From: Rubrivivax sp.
GTDB lineage: Bacteria > Pseudomonadota > Gammaproteobacteria > Burkholderiales > Burkholderiaceae_C
Direction of reading: 5' to 3'
DNA: 64,000 nucleotides
NCBI GenBank assembly: GCA_022842595.1
Contig: JALHPF010000009.1
Coordinates: 106,601 to 170,600 of the forward strand
In this document: positions 47,243 to 57,017 of the stretch, one piece after another
How positions within the stretch are numbered: the stretch's first letter is position 1
Layout: the number at the start of each line of letters is the position of its first letter
The notes under the pieces: model-generated
What the model was told of the DNA's origin: nothing
Databases searched by the model: none
The model's input: the letters and a program-made list of their open reading frames with translations, nothing else
Translations under genes and position numbers: made by a program

Positions 47243-49690
47243 ATGCAGGGTCAGGCACCGCCCGGGCCCGGGCCCGCCAACCGCGCAAGCTGGCCGGTGC
47301 TGGGCTGGCTGGCGGGGGTGGCGCTGCAATTGCAGCAGGCGCAGTTGGGGTCGGCAGGCCTGGTCTGGGCGGCGCTGGCCATGGCCACGCTTCTTGCCGT
47401 TGCAGGCTGGCACTTTCGGCGGCGCTGGGGCGGCCTGCTGGCCTTGAGCCTGGCCATGGCGGCTGCGGGCTGGGCCAGCACCCAGGCGCGCGCGGCGTGG
47501 CAGATGGCCGACGGGCTGTTGCCGGCACTGGAAGGTCGCGACCTGGTGGTGACGGGAGTGATTGCCGATCTGCCGCAGGCCGGCTTGCAGGGCACACGCT
47601 TCGTCTTCGCCACCGAGTCAGCCACGCTCGAAGGTGCGCCGGTGCGCGTGCCAAGACAGGTGGCTCTGGGCTGGTACCGCGGCTTCGACGGTGATTCGCT
47701 CGTGGCCGGCGCCGCCGAAGACCTGCGCGCCGGCGACCGTTGGCAGCTCACCGTTCGGCTGAAGCAGCCCCACGGCAGCCTGAACCCCCATGGCTTCGAT
47801 CTGGAGCTGTGGCTGTGGGAGCGCGGCATTCGTGCCAGTGGCAGCGTGCGCGCGGTGCCCGGCGCCGTGAACCGCCGTCTCCAACAGGCCGTGGCGGCGC
47901 CGGTGCAACGGGCCCGGCAAGCCTTGCGCGAGGCCATCGAACGGCAGGTGCCGGACGCCGCGAGTGCCGGCGTGCTGGCGGCGCTGGTGGTGGGCGACCA
48001 GGCCGCCATCGATCGCGACGACTGGGACCTGTTCCGCACCACCGGTGTGGCTCATCTGATGTCGATTTCGGGCTTGCACGTGACCATGTTCGCCTGGGGC
48101 GCCGGCCTGCTGCTGGGCTGGCTCTGGCGCTTCAGCCCGCGCGCGATGCTGGCCGTGCCCGCGCCGCTGGCAGCGCGCTGGGGAGGCCTGGCGCTGGCGG
48201 CGTCCTATGCGCTGCTGGCTGGCTGGGGTGTGCCGGCACAACGCACGGTGTGGATGATCGCCGTGGTGGCGCTGCTGCGCAGCCTGGGCCTGCGCTGGCC
48301 TTTGCCGGCGGTGCTGCTCGCCGCGGCCTTCGCCGTCGCCTTGTTCGACCCCTGGGCGTTGCTGCAGCCGGGGTTCTGGCTGTCGTTCATGGCAGTGGGC
48401 CTGCTCGTGGCTTCCGAGCCGGCGCGGCCCCTTCGCACCGACGTATCGCAGGGCGCCTTGGCACGCCTGCGCTCGGCCGCCATGGTGGGTGTGCGCACCC
48501 AGGTCGTGGCCACGGTCGGGCTGGCGCCGCTGTCGCTGCTGTTCTTTCAGCAGCTGTCGCTGGTGGGCTTCGTCGCCAACCTGGTGGCGATCCCGGTCGT
48601 CACGCTGCTCGTCACGCCGCTCGGGCTGCTGGGTGTGCTGGCGCCGCCCTTGTGGACGCTGGCGGCCGGGTTGGTACAGGCGCTAGCGGCAGGCCTGGAA
48701 GTGCTGGCGGCCATGCCGGGCGCCGTGTGGACGGCCGCTGCCGCACCGCCCTGGGCCGTTGCATGCGGCCTGCTGGCGGCGCTGCTCGCGGTACTGCCCT
48801 TGCCCTGGCGCCTGCGGCTGGCTGGCCTGCCCCTGCTGCTGCCGTTGCTGCTGCCCGCGGTGCCGCGCCCGCCTTCGGGGCAGTTCGAGCTGGTGGCTGC
48901 CGACATCGGCCAGGGCACTGCGGTGCTGGTGCGCACCCGGCGGCACCTGCTGGTCTACGACACCGGCCCGGCAACCAGCCCACAGTCCGACGCCGGGGCG
49001 CGTGTGCTGCTGCCGCTGCTGCGCGCGCGGGGCGAACGGCATGTCGACCTGCTGATGCTCAGCCACAGCGACACCGACCACATCGGCGGCGCCGCCAGCC
49101 TGCTGGCAGGAACGCCGGTGCGCACGCTGTCCAGCTCGCTGGACCCGGCCCACCCCCTGCTGCAAGGCCCTGTGCCGGTGCAGCGCTGCCAGGCCGGGCA
49201 GGCATGGGCATGGGACGGCGTGCTTTTCGAAGTGCTGCATCCGCAGGGCAGCAGCAGCGGCGCCAGCCCGCGCCCGAACACGCTGAGCTGCGTTCTGCGG
49301 GTGCAGGGCGCCACGGGCAGCGCCTTGCTCACGGGCGACATCGAGTCAGCCCAGGAAGCCGAACTGGTGCGGCAGCTTGGCCCGGCCCTGGCCAGCGATG
49401 TGCTTCTGGTGCCGCACCATGGCAGCCGCACCAGCAGCACGCCGGGCTTCATCGAGGCGGTGGCGCCGCGCTGGGCGGTGGTGCAGGCGGCCTATCGAAG
49501 CCGCTACGGCCACCCCGCGCCTGATGTGCTGGCGCGCTATGCGGCGAGTGGCGTCACCGTCGTGCGCAGCGACACCTGCGGCGCCTTCCTTTGGGCGCCC
49601 GGCACGGCCGGAGAATGCGTCAGGCTGACGCGGGCGCGTTACTGGCATCATCCCCACAGGCAGGTTCTGCCGCCCGCAAGGCCCCCGTAA
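47243..49690 (+). CDS. comEC: DNA internalization protein ComEC/Rec2
   Basis: 815 residues. N-terminal DUF4131-like soluble/membrane region (1-200), the Competence membrane domain (about 215-500: GVAHLMSISGLHVTMFAWGA), and a C-terminal metallo-beta-lactamase domain with LSHSDTDHIGG around 610 and VPHHGSRTSSTPGF near 715. Forms the inner-membrane channel for single-stranded DNA in natural transformation. No other competence gene is in the window. Confidence 0.94.
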   Translation: MQGQAPPGPGPANRASWPVLGWLAGVALQLQQAQLGSAGLVWAALAMATLLAVAGWHFRRRWGGLLALSLAMAAAGWASTQARAAWQMADGLLPALEGRDLVVTGVIADLPQAGLQGTRFVFATESATLEGAPVRVPRQVALGWYRGFDGDSLVAGAAEDLRAGDRWQLTVRLKQPHGSLNPHGFDLELWLWERGIRASGSVRAVPGAVNRRLQQAVAAPVQRARQALREAIERQVPDAASAGVLAALVVGDQAAIDRDDWDLFRTTGVAHLMSISGLHVTMFAWGAGLLLGWLWRFSPRAMLAVPAPLAARWGGLALAASYALLAGWGVPAQRTVWMIAVVALLRSLGLRWPLPAVLLAAAFAVALFDPWALLQPGFWLSFMAVGLLVASEPARPLRTDVSQGALARLRSAAMVGVRTQVVATVGLAPLSLLFFQQLSLVGFVANLVAIPVVTLLVTPLGLLGVLAPPLWTLAAGLVQALAAGLEVLAAMPGAVWTAAAAPPWAVACGLLAALLAVLPLPWRLRLAGLPLLLPLLLPAVPRPPSGQFELVAADIGQGTAVLVRTRRHLLVYDTGPATSPQSDAGARVLLPLLRARGERHVDLLMLSHSDTDHIGGAASLLAGTPVRTLSSSLDPAHPLLQGPVPVQRCQAGQAWAWDGVLFEVLHPQGSSSGASPRPNTLSCVLRVQGATGSALLTGDIESAQEAELVRQLGPALASDVLLVPHHGSRTSSTPGFIEAVAPRWAVVQAAYRSRYGHPAPDVLARYAASGVTVVRSDTCGAFLWAPGTAGECVRLTRARYWHHPHRQVLPPARPP

Positions 49691-49761
49691 ACGGGTGCCG
49701 GTGGCCCGGAGCTTGCAGAACACACTTGCCGCACACTCGCGGGCCCCAGGAGCCGAACACT

Positions 49762-52700
49762 GTGTCCATTCACGTTGCGCTGAACCACGTCACGCACTAC
49801 CGCTACGACCGCCGGGTGACGCTGTCGCCGCAGGTGGTGCGCCTGCGTCCGGCGCCGCATTGCCGCACGCCCATCATCAGTTATTCGATGCGGGTCGAGC
49901 CGGTCGGCCATTTCGTCAACTGGATGCAGGACCCCTTCGCCAACTACCAGGCGCGGCTGGTCTTTCCGGACAAGACCAGCGAATTCAAGGTCACCGTCGA
50001 TCTCGTGGCCGAGATGTCGGTCTTCAACCCCTTCGACTTCTTCCTGGAGCCCGAGGCCGAGACCTTCCCGTTCAAGTACAGCGCCGAGCTCACGCAGGAA
50101 CTGCTGCCGTACCTGGAAAAAGGCCCACTCACGCCGAAGTTCGAGGCGCTGGTCGACAGCGTCTCGAAGGAGCCGCTGCGCACCATCGACTTCATCGTCG
50201 CCATCAACCAGCGGCTGCAGAGCGACATCGCCTACCTCATCCGGATGGAGCCCGGCGTGCAGACGCCCGAGGTCACGCTGACGAACGCCAGCGGCTCGTG
50301 CCGCGACACCGGCTGGCTGCTCGTGCAGCTGCTGCGCCACCTGGGGCTGGCGGCGCGCTTCGTCTCGGGTTACCTGATCCAGCTGAAGCCTGACGTGAAG
50401 GCGCTCGACGGCCCTTCGGGCGCCGAGCTCGACTTCACCGACCTGCACGCCTGGTGCGAGGTCTACCTGCCCGGCGCCGGCTGGGTCGGCCTCGACCCGA
50501 CCAGCGGCCTGCTCGCCGGCGAAGGCCACATCCCGGTGGCCTGCACGCCCGAGCCTTCGAGCGCGGCGCCGGTGTCGGGTGCGGTCGACGAGTGCGAGGT
50601 CGAGTTCTCGCACCACATGGAAGTGACGCGCATCTACGAAAGCCCGCGCGTCACCAAGCCCTACACCACCGAGCAGTGGCAGGCCATCGAGGCCCTGGGC
50701 CATGAGGTCGACGACCGCCTGGTCGCCCAGGACGTGCGCCTCACGATGGGCGGCGAACCCACCTTCGTAGCCGTGGGCGACCGCGACGCCGCCGAATGGA
50801 ACACCGACGCGCTGGGCCCCACCAAGCGCGGCTACGCCACCGAGCTGGTGCACCGCCTGCTGGAAAAGTACGGCAAGGGCGGCTTCCTGCACTTCGGCCA
50901 GGGCAAGTGGTACCCCGGTGAACAGCTGCCGCGCTGGGCGCTCAGCATCTGCTGGCGCGCCGACGGCGAGCCCTGCTGGACCGACCCCAGCCTGTTCGCC
51001 GACGAGCGCGACCTGCACCGCTACACCAGCGACGACGCCAACACCTTCATCACCGGCCTGACGCAGCGCCTGGGCCTCGACCCGAAGTTCGTCCAGCCGA
51101 GTTTCGAGGACGTGTACTACTACCTCTGGCGTGAACGGCGCCTGCCGGTGAACGTCGACCCCTTCGATTCGCGCCTGGACGACGAGATGGAGCGCGCGCG
51201 CTTGCGCCGCGTGTTCACCCAGGGCCTGGACGCGACCGTCGGCTATGTGCTGCCGCTCAAGCGCGAATGGAACGTGGCCACCGCCGGCCCCGCCTGGGTG
51301 ACAGGCCCGTGGTTCCTGCGTGACGACCGCATGTTCCTGATCCCCGGCGACTCGCCGATGGGCTACCGGCTGCCGCTGGATTCGCAGGCCTGGGCCGCGA
51401 AGGGCGACCAGCCCTGGACGATGGCGCAGGACCCGTTCGCGCCGAAGACCGATCTGCCGGCGCACGCCGCCCTGCGCATGCAGGTGGCCGGTCTGGCCAG
51501 CGGCGAGCCGATGGCCGCAGCGTCGGGTGGCCCGGCCGGCCTGCCGGGCCAGGCGGGTCTGCATCTGGGGCAGGCCAAGGCGGCCGCTGCAGCCGCTGCT
51601 GCAGCAGCGGCGACACCGGCCAGTGCGTCCGATTCCCCGGGTCCCGGTGTGCCGCGCATGGCCACCGAACACGAGCCCGTGACGCCCTTCGCGCGCAATG
51701 CGGCGGCGGTGCCGGGCCGCTTCGAATCGGCCGGCGAACTGACGCGCACAGCGCTGTGCGTCGAAGTGCGCGACCCGCAGCGCGCCAACGGCCCGAAGGC
51801 CGAAAGCGAGCATGGCGGCAAGAGCGGCATGCTGTACGTCTTCATGCCGCCGCTGAAATTCCTGGAGGACTACCTGGAGCTGCTGGCCGCGCTGGAAGCG
51901 CAGGCGGCCGAGCAGGGCGTGAAGATCGTGCTCGAAGGCTACGGCCCGCCGCGCGACCCGCGCCTGAAGCAGCTGGCCGTGACGCCCGACCCGGGCGTGA
52001 TCGAGGTCAACATCCACCCCGCCCACGACTGGGCCGAGCTCGTCGACCACACCGAGTTCCTCTACGACGCCGCGCACCAGACGCGCCTGAGTGCCGAGAA
52101 GTTCATGCTCGACGGCCGCCACACCGGCACCGGCGGCGGCAACCACTTCGTGCTGGGCGGCGCCACGCCGGCCGACAGCCCCTTCCTGCGCCGGCCCGAC
52201 CTGCTGGGCAGCCTCATCACCTACTGGCACAACCACCCGAGCCTGAGCTACCTGTTCAGCGGCATGTTCATCGGCCCCACCAGCCAGGCGCCGCGCTTCG
52301 ACGAAGCCCGCGACGACCAGGTCTACGAGGTCGAGATCGGTCTGGAGCAGATCGACCGGCAACTGGAAAAGTCCGGCAGCGTGCCGCCATGGATGATCGA
52401 CCGCACGATGCGCAACCTGCTGGTCGACGTCACCGGCAACACGCACCGCAGCGAGTTCTGCATCGACAAGCTCTACAGCCCCGACGGCCCCACCGGCCGC
52501 CTCGGCCTGCTGGAGCTGCGTGCCTTCGAAATGCCGCCGCACCCGCACATGAGCCTGGTGCAGCAACTGCTCTTGCGCGCGCTGCTCGCCTGGTTCTGGA
52601 AGGAACCGTACCGCGGCAAGGGCGCGACGCGTCTGACGCGCTGGGGCACCGGCCTGCACGACCGCTTCATGCTGCCCAGCTTCGTGCAGATGGACTTCGA

Positions 52701-53316
52701 TGACGTGATGGCCGAACTGCAGGCGGCGGGCTTTGCCTTCGACGCCGCCTGGTTCGCGCCGCACTTCGAGTTCCGCTTTCCGATGGTGGGCGAAGTCAAC
52801 GCCTTCGGTGTGGGCCTGACGCTGCGCAACGCGCTCGAACCCTGGCATGTGATGGGCGAGGAAGGCTCGGCCGGTGGCACCGTGCGCTACGTCGACTCGT
52901 CGCTGGAACGGCTGGAGCTGAAGGTGACCGGCCTGAACGACAACCGTTTTGTGGTCACCGTCAACGGCCAGGCTGCCGCGCTGCAGCCCACCGGGCGCAT
53001 CGGCGAATACGTCTGCGGCGTGCGCTACAAGGCCTGGGCGCCGCCGTCGGCACTGCACCCGAGCATTCCGGCGCACGCGCCGCTCACCTTCGACATCGTC
53101 GACCGCTGGCTGAACCGTTCATTGGGTGGCTGCCGCTACTTCGTGGCCCACCCGGGCGGGCGCAACTACGAAGACTTCCCGGTCAATTCGTACACCGCGG
53201 AAAGCCGTCGCCTGGCGCGCTTCTTCCGCTTCGGCCACAGCCCCGGGGCGATGCAGATCCAGCCGGCTGCGCCCAGCCGCGAGCTGCCCTTCACGCTGGA
53301 CCTGCGTTTGCGCTAG
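49762..53316 (+). CDS. transglutaminase-DUF2126 fusion protein
   Basis: 1184 residues; GTG start at 49762 with AGGAG about ten bases upstream. Order: bacterial transglutaminase N-terminal domain (1-90), transglutaminase core with triad C180 (GSCRDT), H229 (DLHAWCEVY), D245 (GLDPTSG), then a long DUF2126 region (about 310-1184). A pure poly-Ala/Ser linker lies around 605-625. Cytoplasmic. First gene of a five-gene run with circularly permuted ATP-grasp and alpha-E proteins; such runs are predicted amide-bond forming and cleaving systems. Whether the core acts as protease, transamidase or amidase is not known. Confidence 0.93.
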   Translation: MSIHVALNHVTHYRYDRRVTLSPQVVRLRPAPHCRTPIISYSMRVEPVGHFVNWMQDPFANYQARLVFPDKTSEFKVTVDLVAEMSVFNPFDFFLEPEAETFPFKYSAELTQELLPYLEKGPLTPKFEALVDSVSKEPLRTIDFIVAINQRLQSDIAYLIRMEPGVQTPEVTLTNASGSCRDTGWLLVQLLRHLGLAARFVSGYLIQLKPDVKALDGPSGAELDFTDLHAWCEVYLPGAGWVGLDPTSGLLAGEGHIPVACTPEPSSAAPVSGAVDECEVEFSHHMEVTRIYESPRVTKPYTTEQWQAIEALGHEVDDRLVAQDVRLTMGGEPTFVAVGDRDAAEWNTDALGPTKRGYATELVHRLLEKYGKGGFLHFGQGKWYPGEQLPRWALSICWRADGEPCWTDPSLFADERDLHRYTSDDANTFITGLTQRLGLDPKFVQPSFEDVYYYLWRERRLPVNVDPFDSRLDDEMERARLRRVFTQGLDATVGYVLPLKREWNVATAGPAWVTGPWFLRDDRMFLIPGDSPMGYRLPLDSQAWAAKGDQPWTMAQDPFAPKTDLPAHAALRMQVAGLASGEPMAAASGGPAGLPGQAGLHLGQAKAAAAAAAAAAATPASASDSPGPGVPRMATEHEPVTPFARNAAAVPGRFESAGELTRTALCVEVRDPQRANGPKAESEHGGKSGMLYVFMPPLKFLEDYLELLAALEAQAAEQGVKIVLEGYGPPRDPRLKQLAVTPDPGVIEVNIHPAHDWAELVDHTEFLYDAAHQTRLSAEKFMLDGRHTGTGGGNHFVLGGATPADSPFLRRPDLLGSLITYWHNHPSLSYLFSGMFIGPTSQAPRFDEARDDQVYEVEIGLEQIDRQLEKSGSVPPWMIDRTMRNLLVDVTGNTHRSEFCIDKLYSPDGPTGRLGLLELRAFEMPPHPHMSLVQQLLLRALLAWFWKEPYRGKGATRLTRWGTGLHDRFMLPSFVQMDFDDVMAELQAAGFAFDAAWFAPHFEFRFPMVGEVNAFGVGLTLRNALEPWHVMGEEGSAGGTVRYVDSSLERLELKVTGLNDNRFVVTVNGQAAALQPTGRIGEYVCGVRYKAWAPPSALHPSIPAHAPLTFDIVDRWLNRSLGGCRYFVAHPGGRNYEDFPVNSYTAESRRLARFFRFGHSPGAMQIQPAAPSRELPFTLDLRLR

Positions 53317-53319
53317 CCG

Positions 53320-55962
53320 GTGACCACGCCGCCTCTGCCAAGCACCGCCGCCCAGACCCAGAGTCAGGGCCAGGGGGGCGGTACGGCCATGCCGCAGGCA
53401 AGCCTGCCTCTGGACTTTGCCCAGCACCCGGGGGCAGAGGCATCGCACTTGCTGCTGAGCCATGCCCACCCGGCCGAAGCCGGCGTCTGGGATGAGTTGC
53501 GCGCCCCGGGCGGCAGCCTGCGGCCGGCATGGCAGGCCTTCGCCGAACATCTGGCCGTGCCCGGGAAACCAGAGCGTGCCTCGGACATGAACCGCCGGGT
53601 TTCCCAGGTGACGCGGCAGATCCTGCAGGACGGTGTCACCCACAACGTGTTCAGCGACGCGGCGCCGGGTGGCGTGGCCACGCGGCCCTGGTCGCTGGAA
53701 TTGCTGCCGCACCTGATCGAGGCGCGCGACTGGGCCACCATAGAAGCGGGTGCGATTCAGCGAGCCGAAATCCTGCAGGCCATGCTGGCGGACCTGTACG
53801 GCCCGCAGAAGCTGCTGCACGAAGGCCTGCTGCCGCCGGCGCTGCTGTACCGCCACAGCGGCTGGCTGCGGCCGATGCGCGGGGCCGAACCCCCGGGCGG
53901 CATGCGCCTGTTCATCGTGGCCTTCGACATTGCCCGTGGCGCCGATGGCGGCTGGTGGGTGGTGGCGCAGCGCACCCAGGGGCCATCCGGTTTGGGCTAC
54001 GTGATGCACAACCGGCTGGTGATCTCGCGCCAGTTCCCCGACGCCTTTCGCGAACAACGTGTGCAGCACATTGCCAGCAGCTACCGCCGGCTGCTGGACA
54101 CGGTCGAACTGCTGGCCGGCCAGGTGGCCGGCAGCAGCACGCCGCGCGTGGTTCTGCTGACGCCCGGCCGTTTCAGCGAAACCTATTTCGAGCATGCCTA
54201 CCTGGCGCGCTACCTGGGCCTGCCGCTGGTCGAAGGCGGCGACCTGACGGTCCGCAACGAACGGCTGTTCCTGAAGACCGTCGAAGGCCTGGAGCCCGTG
54301 CATGGCGTGCTGCGCCGCCTGGACGACGATTGGTGCGACCCGCTCGAACTGCGCCCGGACAGCGCGCTGGGCGTGCCCGGCCTGCTGCAGGCCGCGCGTG
54401 CGGGCACCGTGGTCATGGCCAATGCACTGGGCAGCGCCTTCCTCGAGTCGCCGGCGGTGCAGGGCTTCATGCCCGGCATTGCGCGCCGGCTGGGGCAGGA
54501 CAGCCTGCTGCTGCCGGCGCTGCCGGCCTGGTGGTGTGGCGAGGCCAGCGCCTGGCGTTCGGTGCAGGGCGCGCTGGACGGCAAGTTCCTGCGCAGCACC
54601 TTTCCGCGCAACGGGCGCACCTCGCAGGTGCATGAACTGTCGCGCCTGGAGCGGCTGGCCGCGATCGAAGCCGACCCCGACGCCTGGACCGTGCAGGCCA
54701 GGCTGCGCTTCTCGCGTGCGCCAATCTGGGGCGAGGGCGGTGTGGCAGCCCGCCCGGCGATGGTGCGTATCTACGCCATCGCCGACGGCGGCGGGCGCTG
54801 GCATGTGCTACCGGGTGGCATGACCCGTGTCGCCCAGCGCGAAGACAGCAGTGTCAGCATGCAACGCGGCGGCAGCAGCCTCGACACCTGGGTGCTCACC
54901 GACGGCCCGGTCGACACCTTCAGCATGCTGCCGCAGCGCCTGCGGGTCGACGACATCATCGGGCGGAGGCGGCCCGTCAGCAGCCGCACGGGCGAGAACC
55001 TGTTCTGGCTGGGCCGCTACACCGAGCGCACCGAACAGGCCGTGCAGCTGGCGCGGGCCACGCTTCTGCTGATCGACGCCGACAGCGACGCCACGCCGCA
55101 GATGCTGCAGGCCTTGTCTGAACTGGCCAGCAGCAGTGGCCTGGTGCCGCCTGGCGTGCCCAACCTGGCGCGCGCACCGCACCACTTCGAGCGCGCGCTG
55201 CTGGCGGCTCTGGGCGACGCCGAAGGCCAGCAGGGTGCGTCGAGCGTGGCCTACAACCTGGCGTCGCTGGAGCGGGCCTCGCAGGCGCTGCGCGAGAGGC
55301 TGTCGTCCGAGCATTGGGGGTTGATCCGTGAAATGGGCGAGAGCTTCCGCCTGGCACTGGAATCCCCGCCCGCCGAACTGCCCACGCTGCCGCAGGTGCT
55401 GCCGGCGCTGGACCGCCTGGCGCTGCGCCTGGCCGCCGTCACTGGCGCGCAGACCGACCGCATGACGCGTGACCATGGCTGGCGCCTGCTCACCGTGGGC
55501 AGGCTGCTGGAGCGGCTGGTGGGCCTGACCTCTCGCATGCAGGCGTTCCTGAGAACCCAGGCTCTCAACAGTGCCGCCGGCATGGACCTGATGCTGGAAT
55601 TGTTCGACAGCGTCATCACCTTCCGCGCGCGCTACCAGCGCCACGAAGACCTGCTGGCGCTGACCGACCTGCTGGTGCTGGACAGTGCCAACCCGCGCTC
55701 GCTGGCCGGCGTGTTGCGCCGCCTGCGCACCGAGATCGGCAAGCTGCCGGGCGACGAGGCCAGCCTGGCGCCGCTGCTGGCGCGCCTGCCGGCAGAAGGC
55801 GCCGGCCTGACGCTGGAGTCTCTGCGCGATGCCGACGACGCCGAATTGCAGCGCCGCCTGGCCGTGCTGTCCAGCGAGCTCGGTGCCGCGGCCCTGGCCC
55901 TGGCCGACGACATTGCCGTCCGCTACTTCACCCTGGCCCAGGGCCTGGACCAGCGCGTGTGA
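53320..55962 (+). CDS. circularly permuted ATP-grasp - alpha-E fusion protein
   Basis: 880 residues with a GTG start three bases after the previous stop; an internal ATG at 53389 would drop a Gln/Gly-rich leader of 23 residues. ATP-grasp part about 80-545 (DMNRRVSQVTRQILQDGVT, VLLTPGRFSETYFEHAYLAR, LRRLDDDWCDPLELR, YAIADGGGRWHVLPGGMTR, DTWVLTDG), alpha-E part about 553-880 starting RTGENLFWLGRYTERTEQ. Compared with the stand-alone ATP-grasp encoded at 57014, the Gly-rich HGAGGYGM loop is replaced by KFLRSTFPRNGRTS. Predicted peptide/amino-acid ligase. Confidence 0.93.
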   Translation: MTTPPLPSTAAQTQSQGQGGGTAMPQASLPLDFAQHPGAEASHLLLSHAHPAEAGVWDELRAPGGSLRPAWQAFAEHLAVPGKPERASDMNRRVSQVTRQILQDGVTHNVFSDAAPGGVATRPWSLELLPHLIEARDWATIEAGAIQRAEILQAMLADLYGPQKLLHEGLLPPALLYRHSGWLRPMRGAEPPGGMRLFIVAFDIARGADGGWWVVAQRTQGPSGLGYVMHNRLVISRQFPDAFREQRVQHIASSYRRLLDTVELLAGQVAGSSTPRVVLLTPGRFSETYFEHAYLARYLGLPLVEGGDLTVRNERLFLKTVEGLEPVHGVLRRLDDDWCDPLELRPDSALGVPGLLQAARAGTVVMANALGSAFLESPAVQGFMPGIARRLGQDSLLLPALPAWWCGEASAWRSVQGALDGKFLRSTFPRNGRTSQVHELSRLERLAAIEADPDAWTVQARLRFSRAPIWGEGGVAARPAMVRIYAIADGGGRWHVLPGGMTRVAQREDSSVSMQRGGSSLDTWVLTDGPVDTFSMLPQRLRVDDIIGRRRPVSSRTGENLFWLGRYTERTEQAVQLARATLLLIDADSDATPQMLQALSELASSSGLVPPGVPNLARAPHHFERALLAALGDAEGQQGASSVAYNLASLERASQALRERLSSEHWGLIREMGESFRLALESPPAELPTLPQVLPALDRLALRLAAVTGAQTDRMTRDHGWRLLTVGRLLERLVGLTSRMQAFLRTQALNSAAGMDLMLELFDSVITFRARYQRHEDLLALTDLLVLDSANPRSLAGVLRRLRTEIGKLPGDEASLAPLLARLPAEGAGLTLESLRDADDAELQRRLAVLSSELGAAALALADDIAVRYFTLAQGLDQRV

Positions 55963-57017
55963 TGACTTCAGCCCTCGCAGCCAACGCCTTCGGGGCCGAC
56001 GCCCCCGAGATGGACCTGGACGTGGTCCACGAGACACGCTACGTCTACGCCAGCACCGTCTCGGTCGCGCAGCATATGGCGCACTTGAAGCCGCTGGCCG
56101 ACGAACATCAGCAGCTGCTGTCGTTTTCGCTCGTCGTCACGCCCACACCCGGCCATCTGCGCGAAAGCGTCGACGCCATGGGCAATTCCCAGTGCCATTT
56201 CAGCCTGAGCCAGCCGCACGACAGCCTGGGCGTGCGTGCCAGCAGCCGGGTGCGGCTGCGGGCACGATTCGGCCAGCTGCAGCCCGAAGCCGCCCCTCCT
56301 TGGGAGACCCTGGCCGCCAGCCTGCGCTATGTGGCCCTGGCGCCGCTGCAGCCCGAGGTTGAATTCGCGATGCCGTCGCCCTACGTGCCGCGGCTGCCCG
56401 AACTGCGCGAATACGCAGCACCGTCGTTCCCGCCCGGGCGGCCGGTGGCGGCGGGGGCGCTGTCGCTGATGCATCGCATCTTTGCCGACTTCAAGTACGA
56501 AAGCCGCAGCACCGACATCGACACGCCGCTGGCCCGGGCCTTTGCGCAGAAGCGCGGCGTCTGCCAGGACTTCGCGCATCTGATGATCGGCTGCCTGCGC
56601 ATGCTGGGCCTGCCGGCGCGCTATGTCAGCGGCTACCTGCTGACGCGCGCGGCCGACAGCGGCGAGGCGCTGGTCGGCGCCGATGCCTCGCACGCCTGGG
56701 TGCAGGTGTGGTGCCCGGGCACACCCGGCGTGCCGCAGGCCGGTCCTGGCGCAGGCTGGCTGTCCCTGGACCCGACCAACGACGTCGTGCCGGCAACCAG
56801 CCATGTGCGTCTGGCCGTGGGCCGGGATTTCGGCGACGTGACGCCACTGCGCGGTGTCATCCGCGGTGGTGGCCGCCACAGCCTGCACGTGGGCGTCACC
56901 ACGCGTGCTCGCCCGGTGTCCACGGCGGCAGCAGGCGTGCTTGTTGCTACATTCAAAAGCCCGGAACCCGACCCACCCCGGGGTCCACATTCCGGCGAAC
57001 AGACAGGCGAACCATGA
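55962..57017 (+). CDS. transglutaminase-like cysteine protease/amidase
   Basis: 351 residues; ATG at 55962 overlaps the previous TGA (TGATG). Transglutaminase N-terminal domain (about 20-110) and core with C201 (RGVCQDFAHLMIGC), H244 (ASHAWVQVW), D270 (LDPTND). No signal peptide. It overlaps the next ATP-grasp gene by ATGA, so synthesis is coupled. The pairing of a ligase with a transglutaminase in the same transcript suggests making and trimming or transferring an amide-linked tag. Confidence 0.93.
   Translation: MTSALAANAFGADAPEMDLDVVHETRYVYASTVSVAQHMAHLKPLADEHQQLLSFSLVVTPTPGHLRESVDAMGNSQCHFSLSQPHDSLGVRASSRVRLRARFGQLQPEAAPPWETLAASLRYVALAPLQPEVEFAMPSPYVPRLPELREYAAPSFPPGRPVAAGALSLMHRIFADFKYESRSTDIDTPLARAFAQKRGVCQDFAHLMIGCLRMLGLPARYVSGYLLTRAADSGEALVGADASHAWVQVWCPGTPGVPQAGPGAGWLSLDPTNDVVPATSHVRLAVGRDFGDVTPLRGVIRGGGRHSLHVGVTTRARPVSTAAAGVLVATFKSPEPDPPRGPHSGEQTGEP

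Noticed and set aside
49648..53076. 1142-residue minus-strand frame opposite the transglutaminase-DUF2126 gene
   Set aside because: His/Val/Gln-rich shadow with no recognisable domain; the plus strand has intact catalytic motifs.
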